From: Maratus speciosus | Taxonomy: Eukaryota > Arthropoda > Arachnida > Araneae > Salticidae | Length of the DNA stretch: 64,000 nt | Assembly (NCBI GenBank): GCA_963932465.1 | Contig: OZ010791.1 | Coordinates: 150,705,915-150,769,914 of the forward strand | Direction of reading: 5' to 3' | Shown: positions 22,412 through 33,141 of the stretch, one piece after another | Layout of the letters: the number at the start of each line of letters is the position of its first letter | How positions within the stretch are numbered: the stretch's first letter is position 1 | Notes under the pieces: model-generated | The model's database searches: none | What the model saw: the letters and a program-made list of their open reading frames with translations, nothing else | What the model was told of the DNA's origin: nothing | Position numbers and translations under genes: made by a program

Positions 22412-24205
22412 AACACACGCTTTTATTTTATATAAAATGACGTGATTCGCATCCTCTGAAGAATTTCACATTTACGATCCAGTCTTAAACAACATCTACA
22501 GTAAAGTATGCATAGGACGCTGACAGCTATCGCTGAATAATACACAAATCCAAAAAAGAAATGTCGTCATTCAAGAAACTCGACTAAAAAAAAATCGCCT
22601 ATCTAGTGATTCATATGCCTTCATTTGTTTGTAATATTAATATAGATACTTAAAATTGCATTTAGTTTATAATAGCTCCATGTTTTATCAGAAAGCATTC
22701 ATCTATATTTTTTTCAAAATAGCACGTATTTTAAGTACTTTTTTTTTCAGTTTTTATGGGAAAATGGCAACAAAAAGATATAATTGCTATTTTCCAACTA
22801 TTTTTTCTTTACTTTCTACAGAAATGGAATACTTGAATTGCCAAAATTAAACAAATGACGCTAAAAACTACAAAAAAAAAGAAAAAATTAATAATAATAA
22901 TAATAATATCTCCAAAATAAATGAAGATGGCAGTTTTCAAACAAATTGCATTTAAAAGTACTTATTTTTTCCAATACGACGGTATAAAAATTGAAAATGC
23001 GCGATGCTTAGAATTTTAAAAAATTGCAGTAGAATATTTAACAGTACAATGATACATCTGCTTTGTTTTACGGCTGGCTTATACAACGGAACGTTATTTT
23101 TTGGAGACGACACCTTAATTGGTGGGAGAAAGAAATAACATATCGGGGGCTAAAAGAGAGAAAGAAATGTTTGCCAGGTAAACTTAAAATTTCAGTTATA
23201 AAAATGCGTAGTCAATTCATTTGTGTTTTTGATAGCATTTCAAACCTAATAAAAATGTTTAACATAAAAAAAAATTGTTTTCACTAAACGTCTACCTCAT
23301 TTATAGGACTTCTTTGTCTGAGAGACGTGAAAATGGTGTTCTGTTGTTCATTTGTAGGGCTGCGAATGCAGTTGAAATGGAGATGTCTTCATTAGTTGGA
23401 GACCAAAAAACAAAAAGACAAAAGCCGCTATTTTAGACTGAAGTCTTCATGATGAAAGTTATAATAAATAAGTGATTATTTTGAACTGCCTGATGAATGG
23501 ATTATATTTAAATGGGTAAAACAAAATATTTTGCACTTAAAATAGATTTATATGGGTTATTAAAAACGAATAACACTCAAAATTTCAAAATCTTTCATTA
23601 ATTACAAACTAAATTTCATTTGAAAATTGCATGCGCTAAAGCTGATATATCTGTTAAAATGAACTATAAGTTTTAAACAATTGCTTAAATATATATAGCA
23701 AAACCGTAGACAGTGGGGTGATCATCAGAGTTTGACCCCCCCCCCCCCCCTATGAGAAATCTTTGTCAGGATGAAATTACAAATAGGGTCATTAAGTATC
23801 AAAGTAGCAATCAAGACAGTAAAAATTCAAAAATCATAAATCAATATTCTATACGCTAACATCTTTATTTTTTAGCCCCCGGTACGGTATGCTATTCCTT
23901 TCTCCCAGCTTATTTTGTGTCGCCTCCAAAAAATAACGCTACCTTACAGAAGCCAGCCGTAAAACAAAGAGGTACGATTATATACTCTATAGCAATTTTT
24001 TAAACTTCTAAGCATCGCACATTTTCAATTTTTATACCGTAGTATTAGGAAAAAAGTACTTTTAAATGCAATTTGTTTGAAAACTGCATCTCCATTTATT
24101 TTTGAAATATTAATTTTTTTGTAGTTTTGGGGGCCGCTTAATATTCGCAACGGAAGTACTCCATTTCTGTAGAAAGTAAAGGAAAAATAGTTGTAAAATA
24201 TTAAT

Positions 24206-24860
24206 TACAGTAGAACCTCGATTATCCGAAGTAATTGGGACCGACCCTCTTTCGGAAAATCGAAATTTTCGGATAATCGAGAATGCTTCAATTTTAAGAC
24301 TAAGGAGAAATATATGCAATATTTCGTATTATGGTAACAAGTGCTTCATAAAAATAAAGCAATAGCAAAATAGAAACAAGAATAAATTACCTGAATTTTA
24401 ATTTTGAAAATAAGTAGGTACCTTTTACAATCACAAGGGTTTGAAAAAATGTTTTGTTTATCGCAGTTTCGATTGCCATTTGCTTTGAAGCTCTATCACG
24501 GATTTTTTAACATTCTTAGTTCACCAGTATCACAGTCTTTCTACTGCTCCAGCCATGCCAAACCTTTTGCAAAACATTCAAAAACTTCAGAATCGCTAAT
24601 TTGTTCGTTTTCTTCGTTCCACTCCGCAGCTTACGGAAGCTCAAGTTAAATTCACAGGAACTCTAAGAAAGGGGATCGAAAATATTTATATTTACTCGTA
24701 ATTTGGAAAGGACCGCTTGCACACAAGGAATATGTTAGTTAAAAGAAAAAAAAAAAAAAAAAAAGCTTTCAAAAGGAATTTTGCTCGCAAGAAATGTGAA
24801 AAAGCTTCAAAAATGGATTTCGGTTAACCGAGAGTTTCGGTAAAAAGAGGTTCTACTGTA
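24206..24860. mobile_element. Non-autonomous pogo/Tigger-like element, 655 bp
   Basis: Termini TACAGTAGAACCTCGATTAT and AAAAAGAGGTTCTACTGTA are inverted repeats of the CAGTAGAACCTC type known from pogo/Tigger elements. Inside, TCGGAAAATCG...TTTCGGATAATCGAG forms a subterminal hairpin. TA flanks both ends. The left arm of the surrounding inverted repeat (near 22783) carries the same target with a single TA and no insert, which confirms a TA duplication. The internal 81-codon frame (24404-24649) shows no transposase motif. Confidence 0.85.
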
Positions 24861-25404
24861 TATCTTTTTGTTGCCATTTTTCCATAACAACCGAAAGAAA
24901 ATGTAATTAAAATACGTGCTATTTTGAAAAAAATATAAACGAATGATTTCTGTTAGAACATAGAGCTATTACAAACTATATTTAATTTTAAGTATCTACT
25001 TTCTTTAATGACGGCATCTTTTTGCTGCATTTGTGTATTATTTCGCGATAGTGACGTCCTATGCATACGTTACTGTAGATATGTTTAAGAGTGGATCGTA
25101 AATGTGGAATTCTTAAGCGGATGCGAATGACGTCATTTTAAATAAAATAAAAACGTGTGCTGTAAGTCTTAAAATTGAAATGTGTTTTGTACTATTTATA
25201 TATACATTTTTTTTTCATCGGGGACGACACTAAATTCTGAAAAAGCAGAATTCCTCTTTCCTAGTTTCTTCGATTCCGTCAGCATGTTAAAAAGATTAAT
25301 ACAAATTCTAGGAAGTCTAAAATCTACACTATTTTCTGGGATGGAACTGCGTAAAAGCGAGATTCCCATTCTATCAAACAAATGGCTAGAGTATTCTAAT
25401 GTAG

Positions 25405-25650
25405 ATTCTCCATCTCCACTCAAGTGAAAACACCCGCTCTCCAATGTTAATCCTATGGAAGAAATCTTTAAAGATATCTCGTTTGCATTTGAATATTTTT
25501 AAATGATTTATTTTTGAATGAGATAGCTGGGGTCGATCTCTATAAAGGACATTTTTTACATTTTAGGTTTTCTTTGCAAGTTTTTTTTAGTATACTTTCA
25601 CTTGCGGAAACGGCTTCGAGAGTGAAAGTCCCCTTTAAAAAAATATATGG
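25405..25650. mobile_element. Partial relative of the 1562-2163 element
   Basis: Shares GTTAATCCTATGG followed by ATATCTC and, downstream, ACTTTCACTT...CGGAAACGG...GAAAGT with 1570-1950. It lacks the long inverted terminus on the right. Confidence 0.5.
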
Positions 25651-25790
25651 AAACAAAATGGACTTAAACAGTAGGCTTAAAAATGGACATTACTTAAATT
25701 AATATTATTTTTACTAATATTAATTTTAGTAATGGTAATTTTCTTAACAAAATAAAATAATTTTTAACAATTTTAGTAGGTAATGTTAGT

Positions 25791-26215
25791 TAAGGCTGTT
25801 CTCAAATCCAAAAGGGCAATTTTATAGCATAAGTTTTAATTCATTTTTGTTCGTAAATGCATGAAATTAGCAGGTGTTGTTGTTCAGAAACTATGTCATC
25901 GAGCTGCTTTTTCCGTTTTTTCGCAAACGCCATAGCTCTTTCGAAAAATAGTGTCAAAGTGGGCGCTTTAAACCGAATTTCCTCGCGAAAAGGGAAAAAC
26001 TAGTCAAAAAGGGTTGAAAAACGTGTTTGTCACGCGATCGAAATCGCTTATAACTCAATAAGGTAATTGATTGATTGAAAAATGGAAAACACAGTTCAAT
26101 TCCAAATCGCTTCCATGGCGAGGCTTTCCAATTTTACATCTTCCGTTAAAAAATGAATTTGTAAATGTGTCAAAACGTTTTGCGCTTGATGACAGAGCAG
26201 TTGAGAATAGCCTTA
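25791..26215. mobile_element. TTAA-flanked MITE, copy 2
   Basis: Ends TTAAGGCTGTTCTCAA and TTGAGAATAGCCTTAA are inverted repeats with TTAA at both sides. The interior matches 54641-55108 closely (AACCGAATTT, AAACGTGTTTGTCACG, AACGTTTTGCG). Confidence 0.75.
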
Positions 26216-26269
26216 AAAAGTAAAATAAATAACCTACAGTTTATTTTTTAAAGAAACAGTTACAATCTT

Positions 26270-26640
26270 ACAATCTATTTCTTAAAAAATGAACACACAC
26301 ACCAAAATAAATAAATAAATAAAATAAATAAATAAATAAACCTTACATTAAAATAGTTACAACTTATTTTTGAAACAAATAGTTACAACTTATTTTTGAA
26401 ACAAATAGTTACAATCTATTTTTAAAAACATATAAAATATTTAAATCACGTGCGAGTACGGTGCAAACTTATTTTTAAAACACATAGTTACAATGTATTT
26501 TTAAAAACAAATAAAAAATATCAAAAACAAATAAAAAAAAATCATGCGTCAAGCATAGATTATGAAACACTTTCCAACACATTCAGAATAATGTAACAAA
26601 ACTGCACTGTTTAAAAAATTAAAATACTACGTCTAATTCA
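26270..26640. repeat. Tandem A/T-rich repeats
   Basis: Units of AGTTACAAC/TTTATTTTTGAAACAAAT recur between 26355 and 26520, next to an (AAAT)n tract at 26303-26340. Confidence 0.6.
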
Positions 26641-27370
26641 ACCCTATGGAAAAGCATAATATATTTCAGAACCCAATTTCAGCTGTTCCCATCCACAATC
26701 GGAAAATTATACGAACTGCAGCCCTGTATATGATTTATAGATTTGAATCTATTAGCTACATGCAAGCTAAAATTTAGTTCATTTAAGAGCTACATATACT
26801 TCATAGTTGAAAATTTACCTTCAGCAATTTCCTCTAATAAGGAGAATGGTACGTGAATAATTTTGTGCAGCCCTGTATTTGAGGTATAGAATTTATATAT
26901 TACGGGTAAGATGCAAAAAATTAATTAAATTTAAAAGTGCATACCGAATTTTAAACCGTGATCTACGGCAATTATTACTCAAAGACAGTACTGTACTGCA
27001 ACCGATTTCTTTTGTGTGTCCCTGTAAATGAATAAAAAAAACTATGAATGTCCTGTTCTAACGGGATCGTAGTTAAATTCAATGATTTCTATCAATTTCA
27101 ATACATTTGAAATAGCATATCATTAAAATACTCTGCAAACGATTTTTCCCCATTTACCATAATGTAATGGAATACTTTTGAGTGCCCCTGTAAATGAACG
27201 ATTAATCCTACATACTTCATATACAATACCAAACATGCTTTGGTGACTCTAAATAACCTTTATCAATTTCATGAAAATCCGAGTATATTTACGGGAGTTA
27301 GAGCGTGGACAGACGGCCAGACAAACCGAAGGCATAAACACTTTACAACTTTGTTGGAAAGTGTTAAAAA
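26640..27370 (+). repeat. Interspersed repeat with ~150-bp internal periodicity, copy 1
   Basis: Units around CAGCCCTGTAT or CCCCTGTAAATGAA recur at about 26715, 26870, 27015 and 27185. The 3' end reads GAGTTAGAGCGTGGACAGAC followed by GGCCAGACAAACC. An inverted relative lies at 55430-56010. A pogo-like element follows at 27375. Confidence 0.55.
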
Positions 27371-27374
27371 CAAA

Positions 27375-28072
27375 TACAGCGAAACCTCTCTGTGCGACCA
27401 TTTTTTCATGGAACGAAAATTAATCCCAGTTAAACTCTCTCCATGAGCGACCAATTTCTTTAAAGAAAATGAAACAAATTGCCTTTTTTCCTGGTCGCTT
27501 GAAGAAGGTTTTGTTAGAAAAATAATTCCGGAGATCGCATTATTCATCAAATATTTCTAAACTAAGTTTAGATTTTTTTTTTTTTTTTTAAATTTCGGTA
27601 ACTTTTATGTGTTTAAACCCCTTTCTGGTTTTTTAGGCAATGAATTTAACGCTGATGATGCATAAGAATGTCAGTCAATAAACTACCCTGCCTTATTCTG
27701 TCAGGAAACTCTCAAAGAAATAGATAAGTTAATGAAATCGTCGTTATTTGTATCTACCCAACAAAAAAATTACATTTATTTACTGAACTTCGAAAGGACT
27801 TGGAAATAAAAGTTATAAAAGATAAAACCGTAAAATCAAAACAAACGTCAATGTATTCATTTTTTAAACCCTGCAGTAATTAATTTTTGTTTTGATACTT
27901 AAATATTTATATTTTTTCCTAATGTGAAAAATAACTTTTATTAACGTTAATTTTTACCTTATTTAATAATTAAAATCTAGATTTAAACATGACCTCCATT
28001 AAGAGACCACCTCTCGGATTGACCAATTTTTATTGGAACGGAACGTGGTCGCTTTAGGGAGGTTTTACTGTA
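27375..28072. mobile_element. Non-autonomous pogo-like element, ~0.7 kb
   Basis: Termini TACAGCGAAACCTCTCTGTG and TAGGGAGGTTTTACTGTA are inverted repeats. Just inside, GACCATTTTTTCATGGAACG (left) and CCAATTTTTATTGGAACGG (right) are a second inverted pair. TA at both ends is consistent with a TA target duplication. No transposase was recognised; the 93- and 68-codon frames overlap the left terminus. Confidence 0.75.
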
Positions 28073-28469
28073 AAAGCAATCGAAAAATAGTTACACTTTA
28101 TTTTGAAATTATAGGTTTTCAAAACTATAATTTTATTCTATTTCATGGATTTTTTTTTCAATTTTGTCCTTCATATTGAATATATATATATATATATTTT
28201 ATATCATATTTATAATCAGCAAAGTAAAAAAAAAAAAAAAATTAAAAAAAAATTGCTGTTTTCAAAAGCGCATACCATATTTTTATTTTATTTCATCGAT
28301 TTTTTTCAGTTTTGTTCGCAAAATTAGATTTATCATTTTCAATTTTCGCTTTTTGATATCGGATTTGTTACCAGCAAGCTCATAAACCCTTAAATATCAA
28401 CTTCCATACTCATTTTTATAGATTTTAATATTATGACCACGTTTTTGGCATTTGGAACCACTGTACGAT
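28073..28469. other. AT-rich sequence, nothing recognised
   Basis: Includes (TA)n at 28180-28197 and A runs; open frames here are low complexity. Confidence 0.5.
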
Positions 28470-28812
28470 ATTTTATCTGATTTCTAAGATTGATTCCGCT
28501 CACATATTAAGGCGTCCCCTGCCGTCTATAACTGCTAACAAGCAGCAATGATTTAAAAATAATATGGCGACGATTGGTTGCGGCATAAGAAAAAAAGATA
28601 ATTTCGATCTTATTTTTCTTATAAAATTCAGTTAAATGCGATGTTTAGCAGACACTGCATAGAACGAATAGCTTTTGTTCAAAAATTAAAAAATAATAGG
28701 GCGACGACTGGTTAGCATAAGGGGGGGGGGGGGGGGGAATAGATTTCGATCTCTTTTGTTATAAAATTCAAGTTAAATGAGATGTTTAGCAGACACTAGA
28801 ACAAATAGTTTT
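28470..28812. repeat. Interspersed repeat with tandem ~135-bp units, copy 1
   Basis: GATTTCTAAGATTGATTCCG at 28481 recurs at 49641. Within the copy, GGCGACGA.TGGTT...TTTCGATCTTATTT...GATGTTTAGCAGACACT occurs twice (28563-28660 and 28691-28795), the second with a 16-G run. Confidence 0.6.
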
Positions 28813-29504
28813 TTATTTATTTATTTTTACACAGTTCTTTGGTCTTCTAAAGGACTATAGGCTTTATAAAAGCTGTTTTCAATTATGATTTATTTTTTCT
28901 TTAGCAAATATAAATATTGTAAAAAAAAATATATTTAAAAATATGCATAATAAAAAAAATTATATAAACAAACAAAGCGTTTAATGTTGCTTTCAATTGA
29001 GAAACACCAATTTAGGAAATGGTGGACGTATCATTAACAGAACACCGATAAAATTATATGTATATATTTGTAGTATTATGATTAAGGTTCAGTTTGGCCT
29101 CCAATTCTAGTCCAGAATTTCAAATTCCTAACTGAAATTTCGAAAGAAGAAATTTCACAGGATGTGATTGCTAAATGCGTCTCATTAAATAAAACATAAA
29201 ATACTGTTCTTTATTTTTGGCATGAACTCGAAATTACTGAATAAAAATGGAGGCCAAACTGGTAGCCCTGATTATGATGTGCAATATGTTGATTTATTGA
29301 AATATTCAATTATAATAACAGAATGCTGAAATCGTACGAACTTTAATTTAATTCCTCGAAGACATTTAATTTTACAATGTGTTATAACTAACTGATTCAA
29401 ACGTACCGGGATTAACATATAAAAATGTTAGCTTATACAATATCTGTAACACATGCAATATAAGTATATTTGTTCTAACTAGGTCTAATAGACTGAAGAA
29501 AATA
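28813..29504. other. AT-rich sequence, nothing recognised
   Basis: A short dispersed pair GGCCTCCAATTC (29097) and ATGGAGGCCAAACTGG (29248) is inverted and may mark a small degenerate element; otherwise nothing. Confidence 0.4.
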
Positions 29505-29589
29505 CAGTAAGACAGACCTGAATACATTTTAAAATAAAATTTTATAAAAAAGTTTTTTAAAAATATTAAAAACATTAAAAATACATTTA

Positions 29590-29626
29590 GTATACGTTTC
29601 ACCAAGCAACCGCAAAGTCTCATCAG
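29590..29626 (-). ncRNA. Hammerhead-ribozyme-like core, copy 1
   Basis: The minus strand reads CTGATGAG, a stem-loop, then GAAAC followed by GTATAC. Stem II can pair ACT with GGT, an internal UU/UU loop, GC with GC and a four-base loop. Relative to the copy at 39710-39746 the outer pair changes from G-C to A-T with pairing kept. A short UUA/UAA stem I is possible. Cleavage activity is not shown. Confidence 0.45.
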
Positions 29627-29649
29627 TAACAAATTAACATGGTATAACA

Positions 29650-29775
29650 AACAACAAGGCAAAACAAGTTAATGTTATTTTTCCAGAAACAGACTATATT
29701 CACCAAGAATGGAAATTTCTTGGAGAATATAGTTTGCTTCTGGAAAAGTAACTGCACTTGATTTGTCTTGTTGTT
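29650..29775. repeat. Hairpin repeat, ~58-bp arms
   Basis: 29650-29707 (AACAACAAGGCAAAACAAG...CACCAAGA) is the imperfect inverse of 29718-29775, with a 10-bp loop. A third degenerate inverted piece follows to 29825. It is absent from the homologous copy at 39.6 kb. Confidence 0.7.
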
Positions 29776-30161
29776 CATTCCTGGTGAATATATTGCTGGG
29801 AAAATAACTTTAACTGTACAGTTGTGGGATAAAAAAGTAAACATTCCTTACTAACTCCTCAACAAATTATCGTAGAAGAAAGTGACTGGTACCGAACTAA
29901 TGGAAATAAAGTCTACTTTTGAATGATGTATATAAAATATGCTTAGGGGGCCATCTACATATTAAAACGATCCCAAAACTTCATTTTTTTCAATGGCAAT
30001 ACCAATTTTAACAAGATATTTCAAATCTTCGGTTCAAACTATGCCTAGACACCAAATTTCAAGTCATTTGAATGATACGTTTTTGAATTATAAGCATTCA
30101 AAATTTAGTGCTTCTAATGTTAAATTACATTTTCATATTTTTATTAATATCTCCTGAAATT

Positions 30162-31094
30162 ATATCTACTAAAAAACAACTTTTCAAAAGTAAAAAAAAA
30201 GCCAAGCAAAAAAAAAAAAAAAAAAAAAAGAAAAGAAAAAAAGGGGAAAGTTGTGGCTAAAAAATAGTGTGATATCAAATTTCCAAGCTAATATTATGGT
30301 ACTTATTTAACATTTATTATTAAAAATTTACCATATGTAAGTCGAGTACCTAAGTATGCGTTGATAGAAAGCCTTTTCTCCTTTACTAAATACATCATAA
30401 CGTGTTTCTGAAAATTAATTTTTTTTAATTATGCATGATGGGCTTGGCGGCCATCTTTCCATATTTTACACAATTTTCTAAGCACACAAATACATTGTTA
30501 AGATCGGAAATTCGAAATTGTTGCTAAAGCAAACATTTTATGCTTTTAATTTATGGAAATGAGTGCCTAGAAATTTGTGTCTTAAAATAAAGTTGAAGTA
30601 ACTTCAGGTTTTATCTTATGATTCAATTTTTTCGGAGGGGGTTAATTAATTAGTTAAAGCAGTAAAAATCAATTTGGTTTTTTTTTCTTCAAAATAAAAG
30701 ACTTTCTTAATTTATCTGTCTGTAGCCAAAACTAGAAGTTCAAAATTCTTAATAATGCAAACATATTACGAGCTTGTCTGCTTAGAAATTTGTGTAAAAT
30801 ATGGAAAGATGGTCGCCAAGCCCATCATGCATAATTAAAAAAAATTAATTTTCAGAAACACGTTATGATGTATTTAGTAAAGGAGAAAAGGCTTTCTATC
30901 AACGCATACTTAGGTACTCGACTTACATATGGTAAATTTTTAATAATAAATGTTAAATAAGTACCATAATATTAGCTTGGAAATTTGATATCACACTATT
31001 TTTTAGCCACAACTTTCCCCTTTTTTTCTTTTTTTTTTTTTTTTTTTTGCTTGGCTTTTTTTTTACTTTTGAAAAGTTGTTTTTTAGTAGATAT
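30162..31094. mobile_element. Near-perfect inverted repeat with ~320-bp arms
   Basis: 30162-30485 (starting ATATCTACTAAAAAACAAC) is the inverse of 30777-31094 (ending AAAACAACTTTTC's complement and AGTAGATAT). Very few differences are seen, mainly poly-A length (30208-30229). The 290-bp loop is unique and has no coding frame. The small divergence suggests a young fold-back element or a recent inverted duplication; no target duplication was recognised. Confidence 0.8.
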
Positions 31095-32241
31095 CAGTTC
31101 TTTTTTTAAACAGATTATATATAATTGAAATAATTCTACTCGCTAAAATTAGTCCTTGTATAGCCTTTATAAGTAGGGAACAAACACAATAGTATACACT
31201 TTGTTTACCTATCATTCATTTTTTAGAGTAATTAATAATTTAAAAGTAAGGAAAGTCAATTTCTTCTTTTAAAGTATCAGTCTTTCTCAATTTATATCGC
31301 CTTAAAATTTTCTATGAAGGATGAAAATTTAGTAAAAATCAAATAGAGTCAAAATAAAATATATATTTACAGTTAGTCTGTCAGTTAATTGTTTGTTCTA
31401 ACTTTTTTTTTGCTGACGGTTTTGCAAAATAAATTTCTCTTTACAAATACCTACGGAAAATCCGAGAATGAAGCCCCGCAGGCATCTAAAGAATCGAAGA
31501 TCTATCTAAAGAAGTAAATCTAGCAATTCTAGACATGATGATGAAACATTTTTGATAAAAAAAATCTAAAAATTTAAAGATATAAACTGTACATATAACT
31601 TCATCTTCATTTAGATCGTGTTATAGAGAAGAAAGAATAAATATGTAATTTTACTCAAGTCTGTTTATCCATACCTATTTGCATAAATGTGAGAATATAA
31701 TTTCGTATAAAAATTCCCGTAAATTGATTATATTTAATAGTCTATTATTAAAGCCGCATAAACATTAGAATAAAATTTTTTTGCAGTTGAAAATTGCCTG
31801 AAATCTTTAGTCTTATCGTTCGTCAAATTTGTTATATGTTTTTTTTTTTTAATACCCAGACACCTTTTCTAAACTCTGACCAAAGATCACAGAAATACTG
31901 AAATTATCCAAATACTTATACATTTCTATCGTATTTCTTTTTTTGAGTGGGGGGAGGGGTGAGGAAGGGCGCTTAAGAACTTCGTTTTGTTCTTAGAATT
32001 CTGAATTAATCATTGAAAAGATCTGCCTACGTAAGTCTTGTTGCAGAATTTTCATTAGGTAAGAGTTGCATCAACTTATACATCATGTGAATATATTAAA
32101 TAACTTTTGTAAAATACTAGATGGGAGCCATTGATATTTTCAGAGCATTTGCCTACATTTTAAACTTAAATTATTTACAACTATTCATTAATTTTCTATA
32201 CGAATTAAAGAAGTCGTTGTTTCCATGGCAACTGTACCTTT
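31095..32241. other. AT-rich sequence, nothing recognised
   Basis: A GC-richer patch GAGTGGGGGGAGGGGTGAGG lies at 31945; no genes or repeats were recognised. Confidence 0.45.
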
Positions 32242-32395
32242 CACTATTGCTTGTTTGTTTGTTTGTTTTATTGAACACATATATATCAGATCACGTGAGG
32301 ATCACGGCGGGATTTGAACCCGCCCCCACCTACGTTCTCAAGCGATTAGCGGCGTGGTGTCTTATCCACTCAGCCACGGTGGGCCACTATTGCTT
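32242..32395 (-). mobile_element. Young tRNA-derived SINE with 11-bp target duplication
   Basis: CACTATTGCTT is present at 32242-32252 and 32385-32395. Between them the minus strand reads a tRNA-like head GCCCACCGTGGCTGAGTGG (A box TGGCTGAGTGG), B box GGTTCAAATCC, a short body, and an (AAAC)n tail (32253-32273). Intact duplications, both promoter boxes and a simple-repeat tail are the hallmarks of LINE-mobilised SINEs and suggest recent insertion. The 93-codon frame across it is not a gene. Confidence 0.9.
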
Positions 32396-32649
32396 TATCT
32401 AATACCTAGATACTCAAATTTAACCAGCTGCGCTTAGAATCATGCTCATAACAGAGTACATTTATATGTAAGAGTGGTGACACATATGCACAAGTCGTGT
32501 ACTCATATTCAAGTTTTTGTCCAAAGTACAGTAACTCAGTTTTCATTAACAGACGTGGAAGATTTCGATTAAACTAACCAAAAAAGTTTAAAAACATTGG
32601 CTTTCTGATTTGATTTTATTCAAAATCGTCTTAACCAACCAAAGCTAAT

Positions 32650-32762
32650 GTCCGGGATCCAGAGTGTTTACTGCAAACATAAAAAAAGTTTTAAAAAATG
32701 CAGGCTTCTGATTGATCAATCTCATCGCGCTAATAGCGTGAAATCTATCTTGATCCCGGTCT
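32650..32762. mobile_element. Small GGCCGGGATCCAG-type MITE, copy A
   Basis: Ends TCCGGGATCCAG and CTTGATCCCGG are inverted. The core contains GGCTTCTGATTGATCAATCTC, shared (in one orientation or the other) with copies at 36593, 38000 and 38222. Confidence 0.65.
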
Positions 32763-32765
32763 ATT

Positions 32766-32966
32766 CAACGTCCTTTAAATATTCGAGAAAGCCTTGACAA
32801 GTCAGGAAAATATCACACAATGCAGGCAAAACAAAGAAGAAAAATCATTCATTGGCTCGTTCATATCCACGAGCCAATGAATGATTTTGTTCCTTCGCTT
32901 TGCCTGCTTTGTGTGATGTTTTTGTGACGCGTGTCAAGACTTTCTCAAATATTTAAGGGGCGTTTG
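32766..32966. repeat. 201-bp palindrome downstream of the R2-like element
   Basis: Arms 32766-32860 and 32868-32966 are inverse to each other. The inner 20 bp are perfect (AAAATCATTCATTGGCTCGT-type against ACGAGCCAATGAATGATTTT) around a 7-bp loop. The outer parts are ~80% matched (CCTTTAAATATT, GAGAAAG, CTTGACA, TCACACAA, GCAGGCAAA). It lies just beyond the 3' end of the retrotransposon, in its transcription direction. Confidence 0.75.
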
Positions 32967-33042
32967 TTTATTTCACCACCATGAAGCTATGAAAGGAGAG
33001 GAGCAGACATGTCAATCTTCCCGTGTGAAAAACTAAAAATAA

Positions 33043-33048
33043 TTTATT
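33043..33048 (-). terminator. Candidate polyadenylation signal of the R2-like element
   Basis: AATAAA on the minus strand, about 95 bp beyond the stop codon of the retrotransposon ORF and within TTAATAAATTATTTTTAG. R2 elements generally end by co-transcription rather than polyadenylation, so function is uncertain. Confidence 0.3.
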
Positions 33049-33141
33049 AAGTATATACACAACAAAATCGCGTAATACATCTAAATTACATATGCACACT
33101 TCACAGAGGGGCAGTGCACGCCCCACAACACAGACATTAAA

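Larger units (their letters stand above)
21591..25272. repeat. Composite 3.7-kb inverted repeat with different insertions in each arm
   Basis: Left arm 21591-23153 and right arm 23874-25272 are inverted copies around a ~720-bp centre that includes a 15-C run near 23738. Matching landmarks are GGAATTCTGCTTTTCAGAATTT (21606) with AAATTCTGAAAAAGCAGAAT (25231), CTATGCATACG-type sequence (22508 and 25060), and ACGGCTGGCTTATAC-type sequence (23073 and 23950). The left arm has ~700 bp extra (21705-22411) and the right arm ~655 bp extra (24206-24860). Divergence between arms is visible, so it is older than the giant palindrome. No coding capacity was recognised. Confidence 0.7.
29505..29975 (-). mobile_element. 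Retroelement-like repeat with hammerhead-like core, copy 1
   Basis: The minus strand aligns by eye with 39480-39815 plus, over two blocks: 29823-29975 with 39505-39660 (CCCCCTAAGCA, TATACATCATT.AAAAGTAGAC) and 29505-29650 with 39670-39815 (GAAACGTATACTAAATG, ACAGGTCTGTCT-type end). A hairpin (29650-29775) separates the blocks in this copy. No reading frame with reverse-transcriptase motifs is present. Hammerhead cores are known in the terminal repeats of Penelope-like elements; assignment to that group is inference. Confidence 0.5.
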
